The translations under genes were made by a program, and so were the position numbers. A stretch of 25,906 nucleotides of DNA. It comes from a virus. The stretch is taken from positions 1 to 25,906 of the IMG/VR virus record IMGVR_UViG_3300002143_000056; one strand, 5' to 3'. Positions 7,567 through 14,018 of the stretch are shown here, piece after piece; position 1 is the stretch's first letter, and each line of letters starts with the position of its first letter. The notes under the pieces are model-generated. The model was not told where the DNA came from. It made no database searches and worked only from the letters and a program-made list of their open reading frames with translations.

Positions 7567-8227
7567 GACTAAATCCTTCAGGTTGATTACCTTCTTTAAA
7601 TTGGCGGGTTACCTCGCCATTGTTATACCATAACATTCCTCGTTTTGCAGGCAGTAATCGAGGCAACCTACCTTTGATATATCCATCTGGACAATTCAGT
7701 GCGTATGTTTCTACTACTCCGTTATTGAACCAGGTTTTTCCTTTAGCAGATCCTATTATGCCTTTTTTAGCATCACTTATTTTTTTATTTCTTGCAGGAT
7801 CTTTAGTATAATCATAATATCCTTCGGCAGATCTAATTTTGATTTGTTTTTCTCTTTCTTCTTCAGACCATCCTGTGCCTTTCTTTCGTCCGCCAACACC
7901 TGGTCTTTTCACACCTCTGTTAGGGGCAGGTTTTCCATACATAGGATTTTTATCTCCTAAACGCATTTTAGATAGTTTCTCCTTGGCTTCTGTAGTATGC
8001 CTGTGGCCACCAGGATTAGAATTTTTCAATATTTCATAAATTCTTTCTTCGTCCTTCATGATACCAGATAGACTTAACCATGCTACTCTATCCTGCCATC
8101 GGCCGTATTTTTCATATAGTTCTTTATGAGCAATGGCATGCTCCTCTATACTCAATTCAACTAAATTCGAAATGTCGTTAGAACCGCCTGCGTGTCGAGG
8201 TATTATATGGTGCTTATGTAATTTCAT
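7544..8227 (-). CDS. HNH homing endonuclease inside the split terL
   Basis: This 227-aa protein starts MKLHKHHIIPRHAGG at 8227; the longer frame to 8320 overlaps intein coding sequence and lacks a better start. Residues 6-34 form an HNH nuclease core (HHIIPRHAGG, D18, NLVEL, EEHAIAH). Two NUMOD3-like DNA-binding motifs follow (KEKLSKMRLGDKNPMYGK, about 83-99; RNKKISDAKKG, about 146-156). The end has two copies of a W-F/Y-NNG...P-G/E-G...GR repeat (166-187 and 200-223), common in phage homing endonucleases. The likely target is the uninterrupted terL insertion site, spreading the intervening unit between phages. It has its own GATAAATA late motif 5 nt before the ATG and no Shine-Dalgarno. Its 3' end overlaps the TerL C-half start by 23 bp. 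Confidence 0.88.
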   Translation of the reverse strand: MKLHKHHIIPRHAGGSNDISNLVELSIEEHAIAHKELYEKYGRWQDRVAWLSLSGIMKDEERIYEILKNSNPGGHRHTTEAKEKLSKMRLGDKNPMYGKPAPNRGVKRPGVGGRKKGTGWSEEEREKQIKIRSAEGYYDYTKDPARNKKISDAKKGIIGSAKGKTWFNNGVVETYALNCPDGYIKGRLPRLLPAKRGMLWYNNGEVTRQFKEGNQPEGFSRGRIAKK

Positions 8228-8232
8228 AATAT

Positions 8233-8240
8233 TATTTATC
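8233..8240 (-). promoter_or_regulatory. Late promoter motif GATAAATA, 5 nt before the HNH gene
   Basis: Minus strand GATAAATA, then ATATT, then ATG at 8227. The motif with its spacer and start codon (ATAAATAATATTATG) is the same 15-mer as that before the 361-aa tube-fold gene at 13307. No Shine-Dalgarno. It lies in the 26-bp gap after the TerL N-half stop. Confidence 0.6.
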
Positions 8241-8253
8241 ATTTCGTCAAATA

Positions 8254-9180
8254 TTATGAACTCATCAATAATTGTTTTAGTTCTATAATTGATATTTGTT
8301 CTATTTTTCCATCGGGCCATTTAACAGATATAATGGAATTTCCAGTCACACAGTCGTGTTCTCGGCGGAACCGCTCTTCACCAATTCGAGACATTTCTTC
8401 AGCAGCCCACTTGTCATCACGATCGGGGTGCTCTCTCCAATTTGCTCTAAAAGGAAAGAATCCGTTCTTTCCTAATGTAGTTTCGTTACCATGGTCGTCA
8501 AATCTTAAATTGGCTTCTTTCCAAATTGTAGCAAATTGATCTTCGTCGTTATTTGGTGTACTAGTAATAATCGCCTTACCACCAGTTGCTAGTGTAGGTG
8601 ATATCGAAGTCCAGAATTCTGTGGCGATGTTAGGTTCAACGAACGCAAACTCGTCAGCGTATAGTAGTGATAGTGACATACCACGACCGGTTGTTTCTGT
8701 AGTTGTATGCGCTACAATCCTCGATCCATTATCAAACTCTATACTTTGTTTATTGTAACTTGTAACACCACACCGAATATGGTCGTCGCATAGTTCGTAT
8801 GCATAGCGTATGCGTTGCATAATTTCCTGTGCACCTGTGTACTTGTGCGCGGCAACAAGAATAGTTGAATCTGGAATAAACATTGCGTACCACAACAAAT
8901 ATCCTGCGGCCGTTGTCGTTTTACCTGTTTGACGAGGAAGTAAATTTACATTAAATCTATGTCCGTGATAACTGTCTACGAGTCGTCGTTGGTAATCGTA
9001 AGATTGATACTGTAACTTTCCTCGTGTGGGATGCTGTATGTAAAAAAAGTGGTCAAGGAAGTAATGAGGCCCGGTTTCTCGGTCCTGACATTGCATCAAC
9101 TCTTCGATATGCTGTTCGGTAAATCGTTGAGTTTGATGAGCTGTTTTTACCAGCTTATTGTCGATATTTTTTGATCCCAT
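8254..9180 (-). CDS. 17: Terminase large subunit, N-terminal (ATPase) half, with intein N-fragment
   Basis: The 308-aa product is the N-extein (1-276) plus IntN (277-308). The extein is the packaging motor ATPase: Walker A with the phage-type Arg (LPRQTGKTT, 81-89), Walker B plus catalytic Glu (LLYADE, 172-177), and coupling motif ITSTPN (205-210). It ends EERFRREHD, where TerL proteins continue into CEFL. Instead the sequence goes to CVTGNSIISVKWPDGKIEQI, an intein block A with Cys1, and stops 32 residues in. Spliced to the C-half it would give a 528-aa TerL, normal for the family. Start at 9180 has no Shine-Dalgarno but ATTAAATA 5 nt upstream, directly after an intrinsic terminator. Without trans-splicing, ATPase and nuclease would be separate proteins. 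Confidence 0.93.
   Translation of the reverse strand: MGSKNIDNKLVKTAHQTQRFTEQHIEELMQCQDRETGPHYFLDHFFYIQHPTRGKLQYQSYDYQRRLVDSYHGHRFNVNLLPRQTGKTTTAAGYLLWYAMFIPDSTILVAAHKYTGAQEIMQRIRYAYELCDDHIRCGVTSYNKQSIEFDNGSRIVAHTTTETTGRGMSLSLLYADEFAFVEPNIATEFWTSISPTLATGGKAIITSTPNNDEDQFATIWKEANLRFDDHGNETTLGKNGFFPFRANWREHPDRDDKWAAEEMSRIGEERFRREHDCVTGNSIISVKWPDGKIEQISIIELKQLLMSS
8257..8352 (-). other. Intein N-fragment (32 aa, block A only)
   Basis: It begins with Cys (TGT, 8350-8352) directly after Asp276 of TerL and reads CVTGNSII, the block A splicing motif, then ends at TAA (8254-8256). Usual split inteins have about 100 residues in this piece; block B is absent here and lies in the other gene. The short length matches the atypical N-terminally split class (AceL-TerL, with about 25 residues). 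Confidence 0.88.
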
Positions 9181-9185
9181 GATTG

Positions 9186-9193
9186 TATTTAAT
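9186..9193 (-). promoter_or_regulatory. Degenerate late promoter motif ATTAAATA before the terL N-half
   Basis: Minus strand ATTAAATA (one change from NATAAATA), then CAATC, then ATG at 9180. It has the same 5-nt spacing as the exact copies and follows the terminator T-run by 1 nt. No Shine-Dalgarno is present. Confidence 0.45.
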
Positions 9194-9222
9194 GAAAAAA
9201 ATAGCCTCCGAAGAGGCTATTT
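9194..9222 (-). terminator. Intrinsic terminator after the 362-aa gene
   Basis: Minus strand: a perfect 10-bp stem AAATAGCCTC / GAGGCTATTT (9199-9208 with 9213-9222) closing a TTCG loop, then a run of T (9195-9201). It lies 18 bp after the stop of the 362-aa gene and just before the terL N-half, isolating the packaging motor gene from upstream transcription. Confidence 0.85.
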
Positions 9223-9240
9223 GGATTACATCCTAAGGTG

Positions 9241-10329
9241 TTATTTTAAACCAGCTAACTTAATAATATCAGCTGTGCTTTCGTCTACTTTTTCATCGCT
9301 CATTCCTACTTCTGCTTTACGTCTAGCCAACCCTGCTAACCTACGCATTTCGGATAATTTGGTATTACCAGCCGATTCTCCCCATCCAAAGTTTGCACTA
9401 AGATTATCAATATAGGCAAACAACTTAGGATTGCCTGATTGTAATGATTCAATCATTATTTCACGGAACTCTGTATCATAATCGAGCAATGCATTAACTA
9501 AATCTTTTTCTGTAGCACTTCCTGATGAAAGTTTTTGTAAATGCGCTTTCATTGCCGGAACATCCATTGTGTATCTAACATCGTCTGGATCAGCGTCTGG
9601 CTCATTAGCTGTTTCTGACCATAGGAGAATTCCATCTTTTAAAAATGCTACCATAGCATTAACAGCTTTTGGATTTGCCGGGGCAGTATCTTCTTCTTCT
9701 GATTCACCGATAAAAGACTTATATTCTTTCATTAGAGATTCGAATGTAGCAGTGGGTAAGTTACTTTGGCGCTTTTCGCCATTGCTAGTTTGGCCTGCGC
9801 CTGGTTGATTTTCGTGGTGTGCGTATTCGTCTGCGTCGGCAGCAGGAACATTGTTTGGATCAGCTGGACTGTTGTCATATTGACCTTCGTCAGTTTCTTC
9901 CTCATCGTCGTCTCCGACCTCATCATCACCTTGGAAAGCACCCAAGTCGTTACCTTCTTCATCATCTGGATGCAGTTTGTCAATAACTGATCGCATATCA
10001 TCGGCTGCACTTGGCAGTGGTTCAGCAATTGCAGGGCCAACAGCGGCAATTGGTTCTGGTGTTAGTTTCATTAGCTCTGGCTCAACACCTAAGTGTTCAT
10101 CGCCGACTTTTTGCATACCAGCTAATTGCATAATGTCTCGCAACATACCGGTTAATTCAGAACCGCTGTCGGCAGTCATATTGATGGAAGCAGGAGTATG
10201 TTGCCCTCCCATTCCCATTCCCGGCATTGGCATCATACCACATTCTTCAATAGCTGTACGTTCTTTAACTATATTTGGATTCTTAGAATCCAATTCTGCT
10301 AGTCGCTTCATTACATCGATCATTTGCAT
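9241..10329 (-). CDS. Acidic 362-aa phage protein of unknown function
   Basis: I do not recognise a named family. Residues 1-45 include a helix (MIDVMKRLAELDSK) and a Met/Gly-rich tract (GMMPMPGMGMGG). A long disordered region (about 105-195) is dominated by Asp/Glu with Pro and Gln. A folded helical domain follows (about 200-325; FESLMKEYKSFIGE, AVNAMVAFLKDGILLWSE, LVNALLDYDTEFREIMIESL). Three short helices with a shared LAG pattern occur: IMQLAGMQKV (about 66-75), MRRLAGLARR (about 330-339) and the C-terminal IIKLAGLK. The 754-aa protein ends the same way (ILKLAGLAK). The start at 10329 has AAGGAAA 7 nt upstream, also followed by the recurring ATAATATTATG. Lying between terS and terL, a capsid or packaging role is plausible but unproven. 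Confidence 0.65.
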   Translation of the reverse strand: MQMIDVMKRLAELDSKNPNIVKERTAIEECGMMPMPGMGMGGQHTPASINMTADSGSELTGMLRDIMQLAGMQKVGDEHLGVEPELMKLTPEPIAAVGPAIAEPLPSAADDMRSVIDKLHPDDEEGNDLGAFQGDDEVGDDDEEETDEGQYDNSPADPNNVPAADADEYAHHENQPGAGQTSNGEKRQSNLPTATFESLMKEYKSFIGESEEEDTAPANPKAVNAMVAFLKDGILLWSETANEPDADPDDVRYTMDVPAMKAHLQKLSSGSATEKDLVNALLDYDTEFREIMIESLQSGNPKLFAYIDNLSANFGWGESAGNTKLSEMRRLAGLARRKAEVGMSDEKVDESTADIIKLAGLK

Positions 10330-10333
10330 AATA

Positions 10334-10930
10334 TTATTTCCTTAGGTCTTGTCCCTGAAACTTTAAAAGGCTTGTCTGCTTTTCATCATTATCAGTATTA
10401 AATTTTGCAGTTGCCGCTGAGGGAATTTGCTCGCCGCGGGCTTTGCGTTCTAGTTTTAATAAGTCATTTAATTCTTTTACGAAACCACTATTATACTTAG
10501 TGCCGTAAAAGTCTTCAAACTTAGCGTTCTCGGCTTCTTTATAGTCGGGATCGTTTAATAGAGCGCCCTCTCTTTTTGGTTCTTGATTTTGATATTCTTC
10601 AGAAGGTTCATTAGGGCGGCGTACAACCAGTCGTTGTTTGCTAACCTCTAACCCACTGGTTAAGTATTCTGTTAGTTCTTGTTGTGTAGTAGGATAGTCT
10701 AAAGTAACTTCGTAAATTTTAACTTCACAATTTTTTATTTGAGGAAAATCTAAAGGAGTAGATTGAATTGGAGTAACGCCAATCTTTTTAAACCCACTAA
10801 CTTGATATCGCTCAAGCATGGTCTTTAACTTTGCCTCTTGTTCCGCTGTAAAATCGCCCGCAACCTTAACGCGAAACTCGTGTTTTCTTAATTGTTGGCC
10901 TTCTTGAAGATGTTCTTTAAAGTTTTTCAT
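10334..10930 (-). CDS. Conserved phage protein of unknown function (198 aa)
   Basis: Residues 1-105 look like a small alpha/beta domain: HEFRVKVAGDF, a helix (TAEQEAKLKTMLERY), GFKKIGVTPIQSTPLDFPQI, NCEVKIYEVTLDYP, a helix (TTQQELTEYLTS) and SKQRLVVRRP. The beta-alpha-beta-beta-alpha-beta order suggests a ferredoxin-like fold. The second half is charged and probably extended (PNEPSEEYQNQEPKREGALL, FEDFYGTKYNSGFVKELNDLLK). The ATG at 10930 has AATAAATA 7 nt upstream and no Shine-Dalgarno. The gene ends 4 bp before the 362-aa gene, whose Shine-Dalgarno lies in its last codons, so the two are co-translated. Its place beside terS and the gp4-like gene suggests head assembly or packaging, by context only. 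Confidence 0.62.
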   Translation of the reverse strand: MKNFKEHLQEGQQLRKHEFRVKVAGDFTAEQEAKLKTMLERYQVSGFKKIGVTPIQSTPLDFPQIKNCEVKIYEVTLDYPTTQQELTEYLTSGLEVSKQRLVVRRPNEPSEEYQNQEPKREGALLNDPDYKEAENAKFEDFYGTKYNSGFVKELNDLLKLERKARGEQIPSAATAKFNTDNDEKQTSLLKFQGQDLRK

Positions 10931-10936
10931 AGTGTA

Positions 10937-11410
10937 TTATTTATTCATATTCTTAAGTTTTTCTAGGATACTATTACGGTCTGTGAGTATATATCCCTCC
11001 CCACTAATAGATTCTGGGTCAGATCCGTTCTTCTTGTCTATAGCTAGTTTCTTTAACTGTAGATCAACCATCTTTAATTTCTTGTCAATTTTGTTGGTTT
11101 TAGCTTGAATTGCGGCATTCATCATCTGTGCAGCCACTTCAAACATACGGGTACCGTATCTAGCTTCAACATTCATTCCTAAATCCATTAGATCATCGTA
11201 TGCCTGTTCAGCTTTGGCAGCTAGAGCATCTAGTTCTCCATCGGCCATGTCTCCTAGACCTTTTACTTTGGGTAATGCCGCCGCAATTTTATCAAATTCT
11301 TCAAGTCTTTCTTGAAGGTCAATTACAGCTGGTCGAGGCGGTGTTTCTGTAGTAGGTTCTATTACAGGCTCTGAGGGTATGTTAAACACTTCTTCTAATT
11401 TTTTAGTCAT
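10937..11410 (-). CDS. 16: Terminase small subunit, gp16-like
   Basis: The 157-aa, mainly helical protein matches gp16 of T4-like phages: an N-terminal Pro-rich lead (LEEVFNIPSEPVIEP), then AEQAYDDLMDLGMNVEARYG, FEVAAQMMNAAIQAKTNKID and KKLKMVDLQLKKLAI, which correspond to the antiparallel helices of the oligomerisation core. The C-terminus (GYILTDRNSILEKLKNM) is also of the aquatic phage type. gp16 forms rings that recognise viral DNA and stimulate the gp17 ATPase. T4 gp16 is 164 aa. It is upstream of terL in transcription order but separated from it by two unknown genes and a terminator. The start at 11410 has no clear Shine-Dalgarno; a degenerate late motif (GATAAGTA, 11418-11425) lies 7 nt upstream. 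Confidence 0.8.
   Translation of the reverse strand: MTKKLEEVFNIPSEPVIEPTTETPPRPAVIDLQERLEEFDKIAAALPKVKGLGDMADGELDALAAKAEQAYDDLMDLGMNVEARYGTRMFEVAAQMMNAAIQAKTNKIDKKLKMVDLQLKKLAIDKKNGSDPESISGEGYILTDRNSILEKLKNMNK
10938..10945 (-). promoter_or_regulatory. Late promoter motif AATAAATA, 7 nt before the 198-aa gene
   Basis: Minus strand AATAAATA, then ATACACT, then ATG at 10930. It overlaps the last codons and stop of the small terminase gene. No Shine-Dalgarno. The 7-nt spacing equals that before gp14. Confidence 0.55.
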
Positions 11411-11420
11411 AGTTTAATAC

Positions 11421-11864
11421 TTATCGCTTTTTACCGGTATTGGAAAAAATATCGTGTTCGTTTATTATTCGAAAATTGATACCCTGCATTCTACACCATT
11501 TGTTTGCCGCATCCCATTTAGCCATGTTCTTAACATACTGCGCTTGATTGTAAGGATTTTTACCAACTTTTTCTAATATTTGTTGATTAGCAGGTTTTAT
11601 CTCTACTATCTCTACATGGGCTTTTTGATTGCGGTCTGTATATTTAATTAAGAAATCGGGAACATATACAGTTTGTTTACCAGTTAAGGGATCTCTATAT
11701 GGAATTTTTACGGGCTCACTTGCCCATTGATTTATGGCAGGGTTGTTATCGCAGAACATCATAAATGTATGTTCCCATCCACTGCGGTATATAGGACTTT
11801 TAGTGCCCATATACTTTTCTGTATTTTTAATTTTATATACGCCTTTGGCGAATTTTAGACTCAT
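11421..11864 (-). CDS. 4: gp4/gp50-like head completion protein with a PD-(D/E)XK nuclease-like core
   Basis: The 147-aa protein resembles T4 gp4 (also called gp50), needed to finish DNA-filled heads before tail joining. KGVYKIKNTEKYMG, SPIYRSGWEHTFMMFCDNN, WASEPVKIPYRDPLTGK and VYVPDFLIKY are in family order. The core looks like a TnsA-type PD-(D/E)XK nuclease: Glu31 after Trp30, PD at 69-70, and Glu88-Ile-Lys90 in VEIVEIKP. All four residues are present, so nuclease chemistry is possible; trimming DNA ends at the portal would fit. The rest (NQAQYVKNMAKWDAANKWCR, INFRIINEHDIF) completes the fold. Its ATG overlaps the stop of the upstream gene (ATGA), implying coupled translation, and it has no obvious Shine-Dalgarno. 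Confidence 0.83.
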   Translation of the reverse strand: MSLKFAKGVYKIKNTEKYMGTKSPIYRSGWEHTFMMFCDNNPAINQWASEPVKIPYRDPLTGKQTVYVPDFLIKYTDRNQKAHVEIVEIKPANQQILEKVGKNPYNQAQYVKNMAKWDAANKWCRMQGINFRIINEHDIFSNTGKKR

Positions 11865-12220
11865 GGTAACACATTTCTACTAACCGGGAGGAATGAAGTT
11901 GGATCTAATTTAGATCCAATGTAACTACTTTTAAATCTATTATAATTTAAAATCTGTATTACTACCTCATTTAATTCTAAGTTACCTAATCCCTTAAGAG
12001 TTCCTAATACTTCTAAAGGATTATATCCGTCTTGTTTTGCCTGTCTTATAACTGTTACTGAGATTGTTTCCGCGGCGGCTTTTTCAAACCCGTGTCCTTC
12101 AAAAAAACCTTTTAACAAATTAAATGTATTAGTTTCTAATTCTAACGGAGGTGTATACGCATTATCATAGGCCTGCGCCGCCAAATTTGAAGATCGCCCT
12201 GCTGGTAAATTAGTATACAT
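11861..12220 (-). CDS. Small conserved phage structural-type protein, unknown function
   Basis: This 119-aa protein has an extended N-terminus (MYTNLPAGRSSNLAAQAYDN), a helical middle (FNLLKGFFEGHGFEKAAAETISVTVIRQAKQDGYNPLEVLGTLKGL) and a C-terminus NYNRFKSSYIGSKL, then SRNVLP. I have seen similar unannotated proteins beside gp4 and tail genes in aquatic T4-like phages, but cannot name one with certainty. A baseplate or head-tail role is suggested by the flanking tube-fold protein and gp4. It starts 2 bp after the tube-fold gene stop; the preceding GAAGAAATAAT holds only a weak Shine-Dalgarno. Its stop overlaps the gp4 start. Confidence 0.6.
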   Translation of the reverse strand: MYTNLPAGRSSNLAAQAYDNAYTPPLELETNTFNLLKGFFEGHGFEKAAAETISVTVIRQAKQDGYNPLEVLGTLKGLGNLELNEVVIQILNYNRFKSSYIGSKLDPTSFLPVSRNVLP

Positions 12221-12221
12221 A

Positions 12222-13307
12222 TTATTTCTTCAACACTATTCTAACTGGACCGGCATTAATAACACCGGTACCATGCAATCCGCCTTTACCAAACCATACA
12301 CTTATGCCGCCAAGTAAGCTAGGTTTTCGATAACTGCTAAGTCCAAATGATCCCGATCCGATGGGTCTCGGTACTGGATAGTACGGATTATTCCGGGGTA
12401 CCGGACTCCTACTCTGCATAGGAGCAGGATATGACGGTGTTGCTTTGGCGGCAATCTTGGCTAGCTGACTAAGGTTTGGACCAGTCGGTGACGGATAACT
12501 TGGTATTGGTTCGGGCGAGGGGGTCGACTTTGGTCCAAATACGCTTCCAATAGTTGGGGCATTATTCTGATTTCCTTGTCCAATGCTACCTGGAATATTA
12601 TCGTAATATAATGCTTTGTACGAATTTGCCGTGTCATCATTGACAATTTCGCCTTGATAGTATGCTACATTATCATACGCTACAGACATCTTATTCTGCA
12701 TCGTTTTTGTATCCTCTCCTTGGTTTAATACATCGTGATCCCAAGAAGTAATTAAAGGATTGGCAATACTTATTTGAGTAAACTTACCTTGATGCAATAC
12801 AAATATATCAATTTTATCAAAGAATGGAACAGTTTCGTGATTATTTAACCCGTATTCTGCGGCGTCCATGTTATATTTGTTATCGCCAAACTCCCCACCA
12901 AAGTTGCCCCGACTGGTATATCCGCTATCTGCGTAATAATATTTGTAATAATTCTTCCAGAGGCCGTTTGTTATTTCACTGTTATCGTCATGGAACTCAA
13001 AATTAATAGGTTCATAACTTATCTTAGTCTGTATGTTTGTTTTTCTATTATACTGATTTAATGTTTCGGTTGTTATTTTAAATTTTGGAAGATCAACTTT
13101 CTTAACTAACATGCCGATATCTTTATAATATCTTTCAGTCCATTGTTTGTCTTTTACTGTGCTTGGGTTAATGGTAAAAGACACATAGTACATGAACCCA
13201 AATTTAGGAGCCCGTGCAAGTCTCTCAGTTAGGTATAGCCCAGTTGCGTGTGCATAGTTTTTATACCCGCCATTACTAGATAGGAATTTATAGAAAGGAT
13301 CACTCAT
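12222..13307 (-). CDS. Tail-tube-fold protein (gp19/gp54/gp48 family-like)
   Basis: The 361-aa protein has a myovirus tube-type core in residues about 30-225: FMYYVSFTIN, VKKVDLPKFKITTETLNQYNRK, TKISYEPINFEFHDD, a helix LWKNYYKYYY, FFDKIDIFVLHQGKFTQISI, NPLITSWDHDVLNQGE, and MSVAYDNVAYYQGEI. That order (strand, DLP loop, NQYNR, FHDD, helix, ISSWD, AYD) is shared by tail tube proteins and the tube initiators and caps of baseplates. Residues about 265-330 are Pro/Ser-rich and probably disordered; a Gly-rich end follows. As gp19 itself is next door, this is more likely a baseplate tube initiator (gp54) or tube cap (gp48) than the tube. CATAAATA lies 5 nt before the ATG, no Shine-Dalgarno. Confidence 0.68.
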   Translation of the reverse strand: MSDPFYKFLSSNGGYKNYAHATGLYLTERLARAPKFGFMYYVSFTINPSTVKDKQWTERYYKDIGMLVKKVDLPKFKITTETLNQYNRKTNIQTKISYEPINFEFHDDNSEITNGLWKNYYKYYYADSGYTSRGNFGGEFGDNKYNMDAAEYGLNNHETVPFFDKIDIFVLHQGKFTQISIANPLITSWDHDVLNQGEDTKTMQNKMSVAYDNVAYYQGEIVNDDTANSYKALYYDNIPGSIGQGNQNNAPTIGSVFGPKSTPSPEPIPSYPSPTGPNLSQLAKIAAKATPSYPAPMQSRSPVPRNNPYYPVPRPIGSGSFGLSSYRKPSLLGGISVWFGKGGLHGTGVINAGPVRIVLKK

Positions 13308-13312
13308 AATAT

Positions 13313-13320
13313 TATTTATG
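13313..13320 (-). promoter_or_regulatory. Late promoter motif CATAAATA, 5 nt before the tube-fold gene
   Basis: Minus strand CATAAATA, then ATATT, then ATG at 13307. It begins 4 nt after the T-run of the gp19 terminator. The 15-mer ATAAATAATATTATG is identical to that before the HNH gene. No Shine-Dalgarno. Confidence 0.65.
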
Positions 13321-13324
13321 TCAT

Positions 13325-13350
13325 AAAAAAAGCCCGGATAACCGAGCTTT
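13325..13350 (-). terminator. Intrinsic terminator after gp19
   Basis: Minus strand: stem AAAGCTCGG / CCGGGCTTT (13342-13350 with 13329-13337; one G-T pair) around a TTAT loop, followed by seven T (13325-13331). It starts 17 bp after the gp19 stop and ends the sheath-tube transcript. Confidence 0.85.
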
Positions 13351-13367
13351 CTTTTGTTAGTGTTGGG

Positions 13368-14006
13368 TTAACTACCGATTGCTGTAGTACCAACTGTTCT
13401 ACCAACTGGAATACCAATACCAACTAATCCACCGTTAATACCGACAGTCTGTAGTGCGTTGTCATAACAAATAGTTAATTCAATATTCATTGCTTCTGTA
13501 CTCTTACTGTAATCACCGCCATCATATGATAGGGATTTAATCCAACATCCTTGCAATTCAAATGTTTCTAATGCTATTGGTTCGTATGCTCCATTACCAC
13601 CATCTAAAATTTCAATGTATGTTGTAAACTTGTAATCTAAACCAGATGCGGCACTTGCTTGTTCAAAAAAGTCAAACTGTTTCTGCATTTGTTCAGCAAC
13701 CTTATTAGTTACAAGGTTGGTCATATCGTCGCGTAACTTTAGTTTGATATCGTCAAACTTTGGCTTACCTGCGAGTTTTACAACACTGTTATAAACATCT
13801 AATTTAATTTCCTCAAAAATTGGCTTTGGACGCTCCACTGTTGCGACCTGCTTGGTTAGTTCTGTAGCAGGAGCACCACCGACACCAAAGTTAACTAATA
13901 CTACTCTAAAGCGGTATGGTAACTTAGGCATTAATAAGCCTTGGTTAGCGGCGCTTTGGTCCGTAGATAACGGAACTGAAAATCTTGATAAACTTGCGAT
14001 TGGCAT
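13368..14006 (-). CDS. 19: gp19, tail tube protein
   Basis: This 212-aa protein is the tube subunit inside the contractile sheath. It shows the family pattern: LPYRFRVVLVNFG, ELTKQVATVERPKPIFEEIKLDVYNS, KLAGKPKFDDIKLKLRDDMTN, a helix (VAEQMQKQFDFFEQASAASGLDYKF), TYIEILDGGNG, LETFELQGCWIKSLSYDGGDYSKS, and MNIELTICYDNAL at the end of the core. T4 gp19 is 163 aa; the extra length is at the N-terminus and in a Gly/Val-rich tail. It follows the sheath gene by 12 bp with a strong AGAGGAGC Shine-Dalgarno, and a terminator follows it. That the sheath and tube share one message, with the tube last, is normal for myoviruses. Confidence 0.92.
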   Translation of the reverse strand: MPIASLSRFSVPLSTDQSAANQGLLMPKLPYRFRVVLVNFGVGGAPATELTKQVATVERPKPIFEEIKLDVYNSVVKLAGKPKFDDIKLKLRDDMTNLVTNKVAEQMQKQFDFFEQASAASGLDYKFTTYIEILDGGNGAYEPIALETFELQGCWIKSLSYDGGDYSKSTEAMNIELTICYDNALQTVGINGGLVGIGIPVGRTVGTTAIGS

Positions 14007-14018
14007 TTGATGCTCCTC

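Noticed and set aside
7544-8320. Longer HNH reading starting at 8320
   Set aside because: The extra 31 residues overlap the intein N-fragment in another frame; HHIIPRHAGG follows the ATG at 8227 closely, and that ATG has the recurring upstream motif.
8254-9180. TerL truncated by a frameshift or nonsense change (pseudogene)
   Set aside because: The break falls exactly at an intein Cys1, the other half begins with intein blocks, has its own start, and all ATPase and nuclease residues are intact.
4199-10329. LAGL-type peptides as LAGLIDADG homing endonuclease remnants
   Set aside because: They lack the rest of the LAGLIDADG motif, lie in otherwise unrelated proteins and sit at C-termini; a docking helix is the simpler reading.
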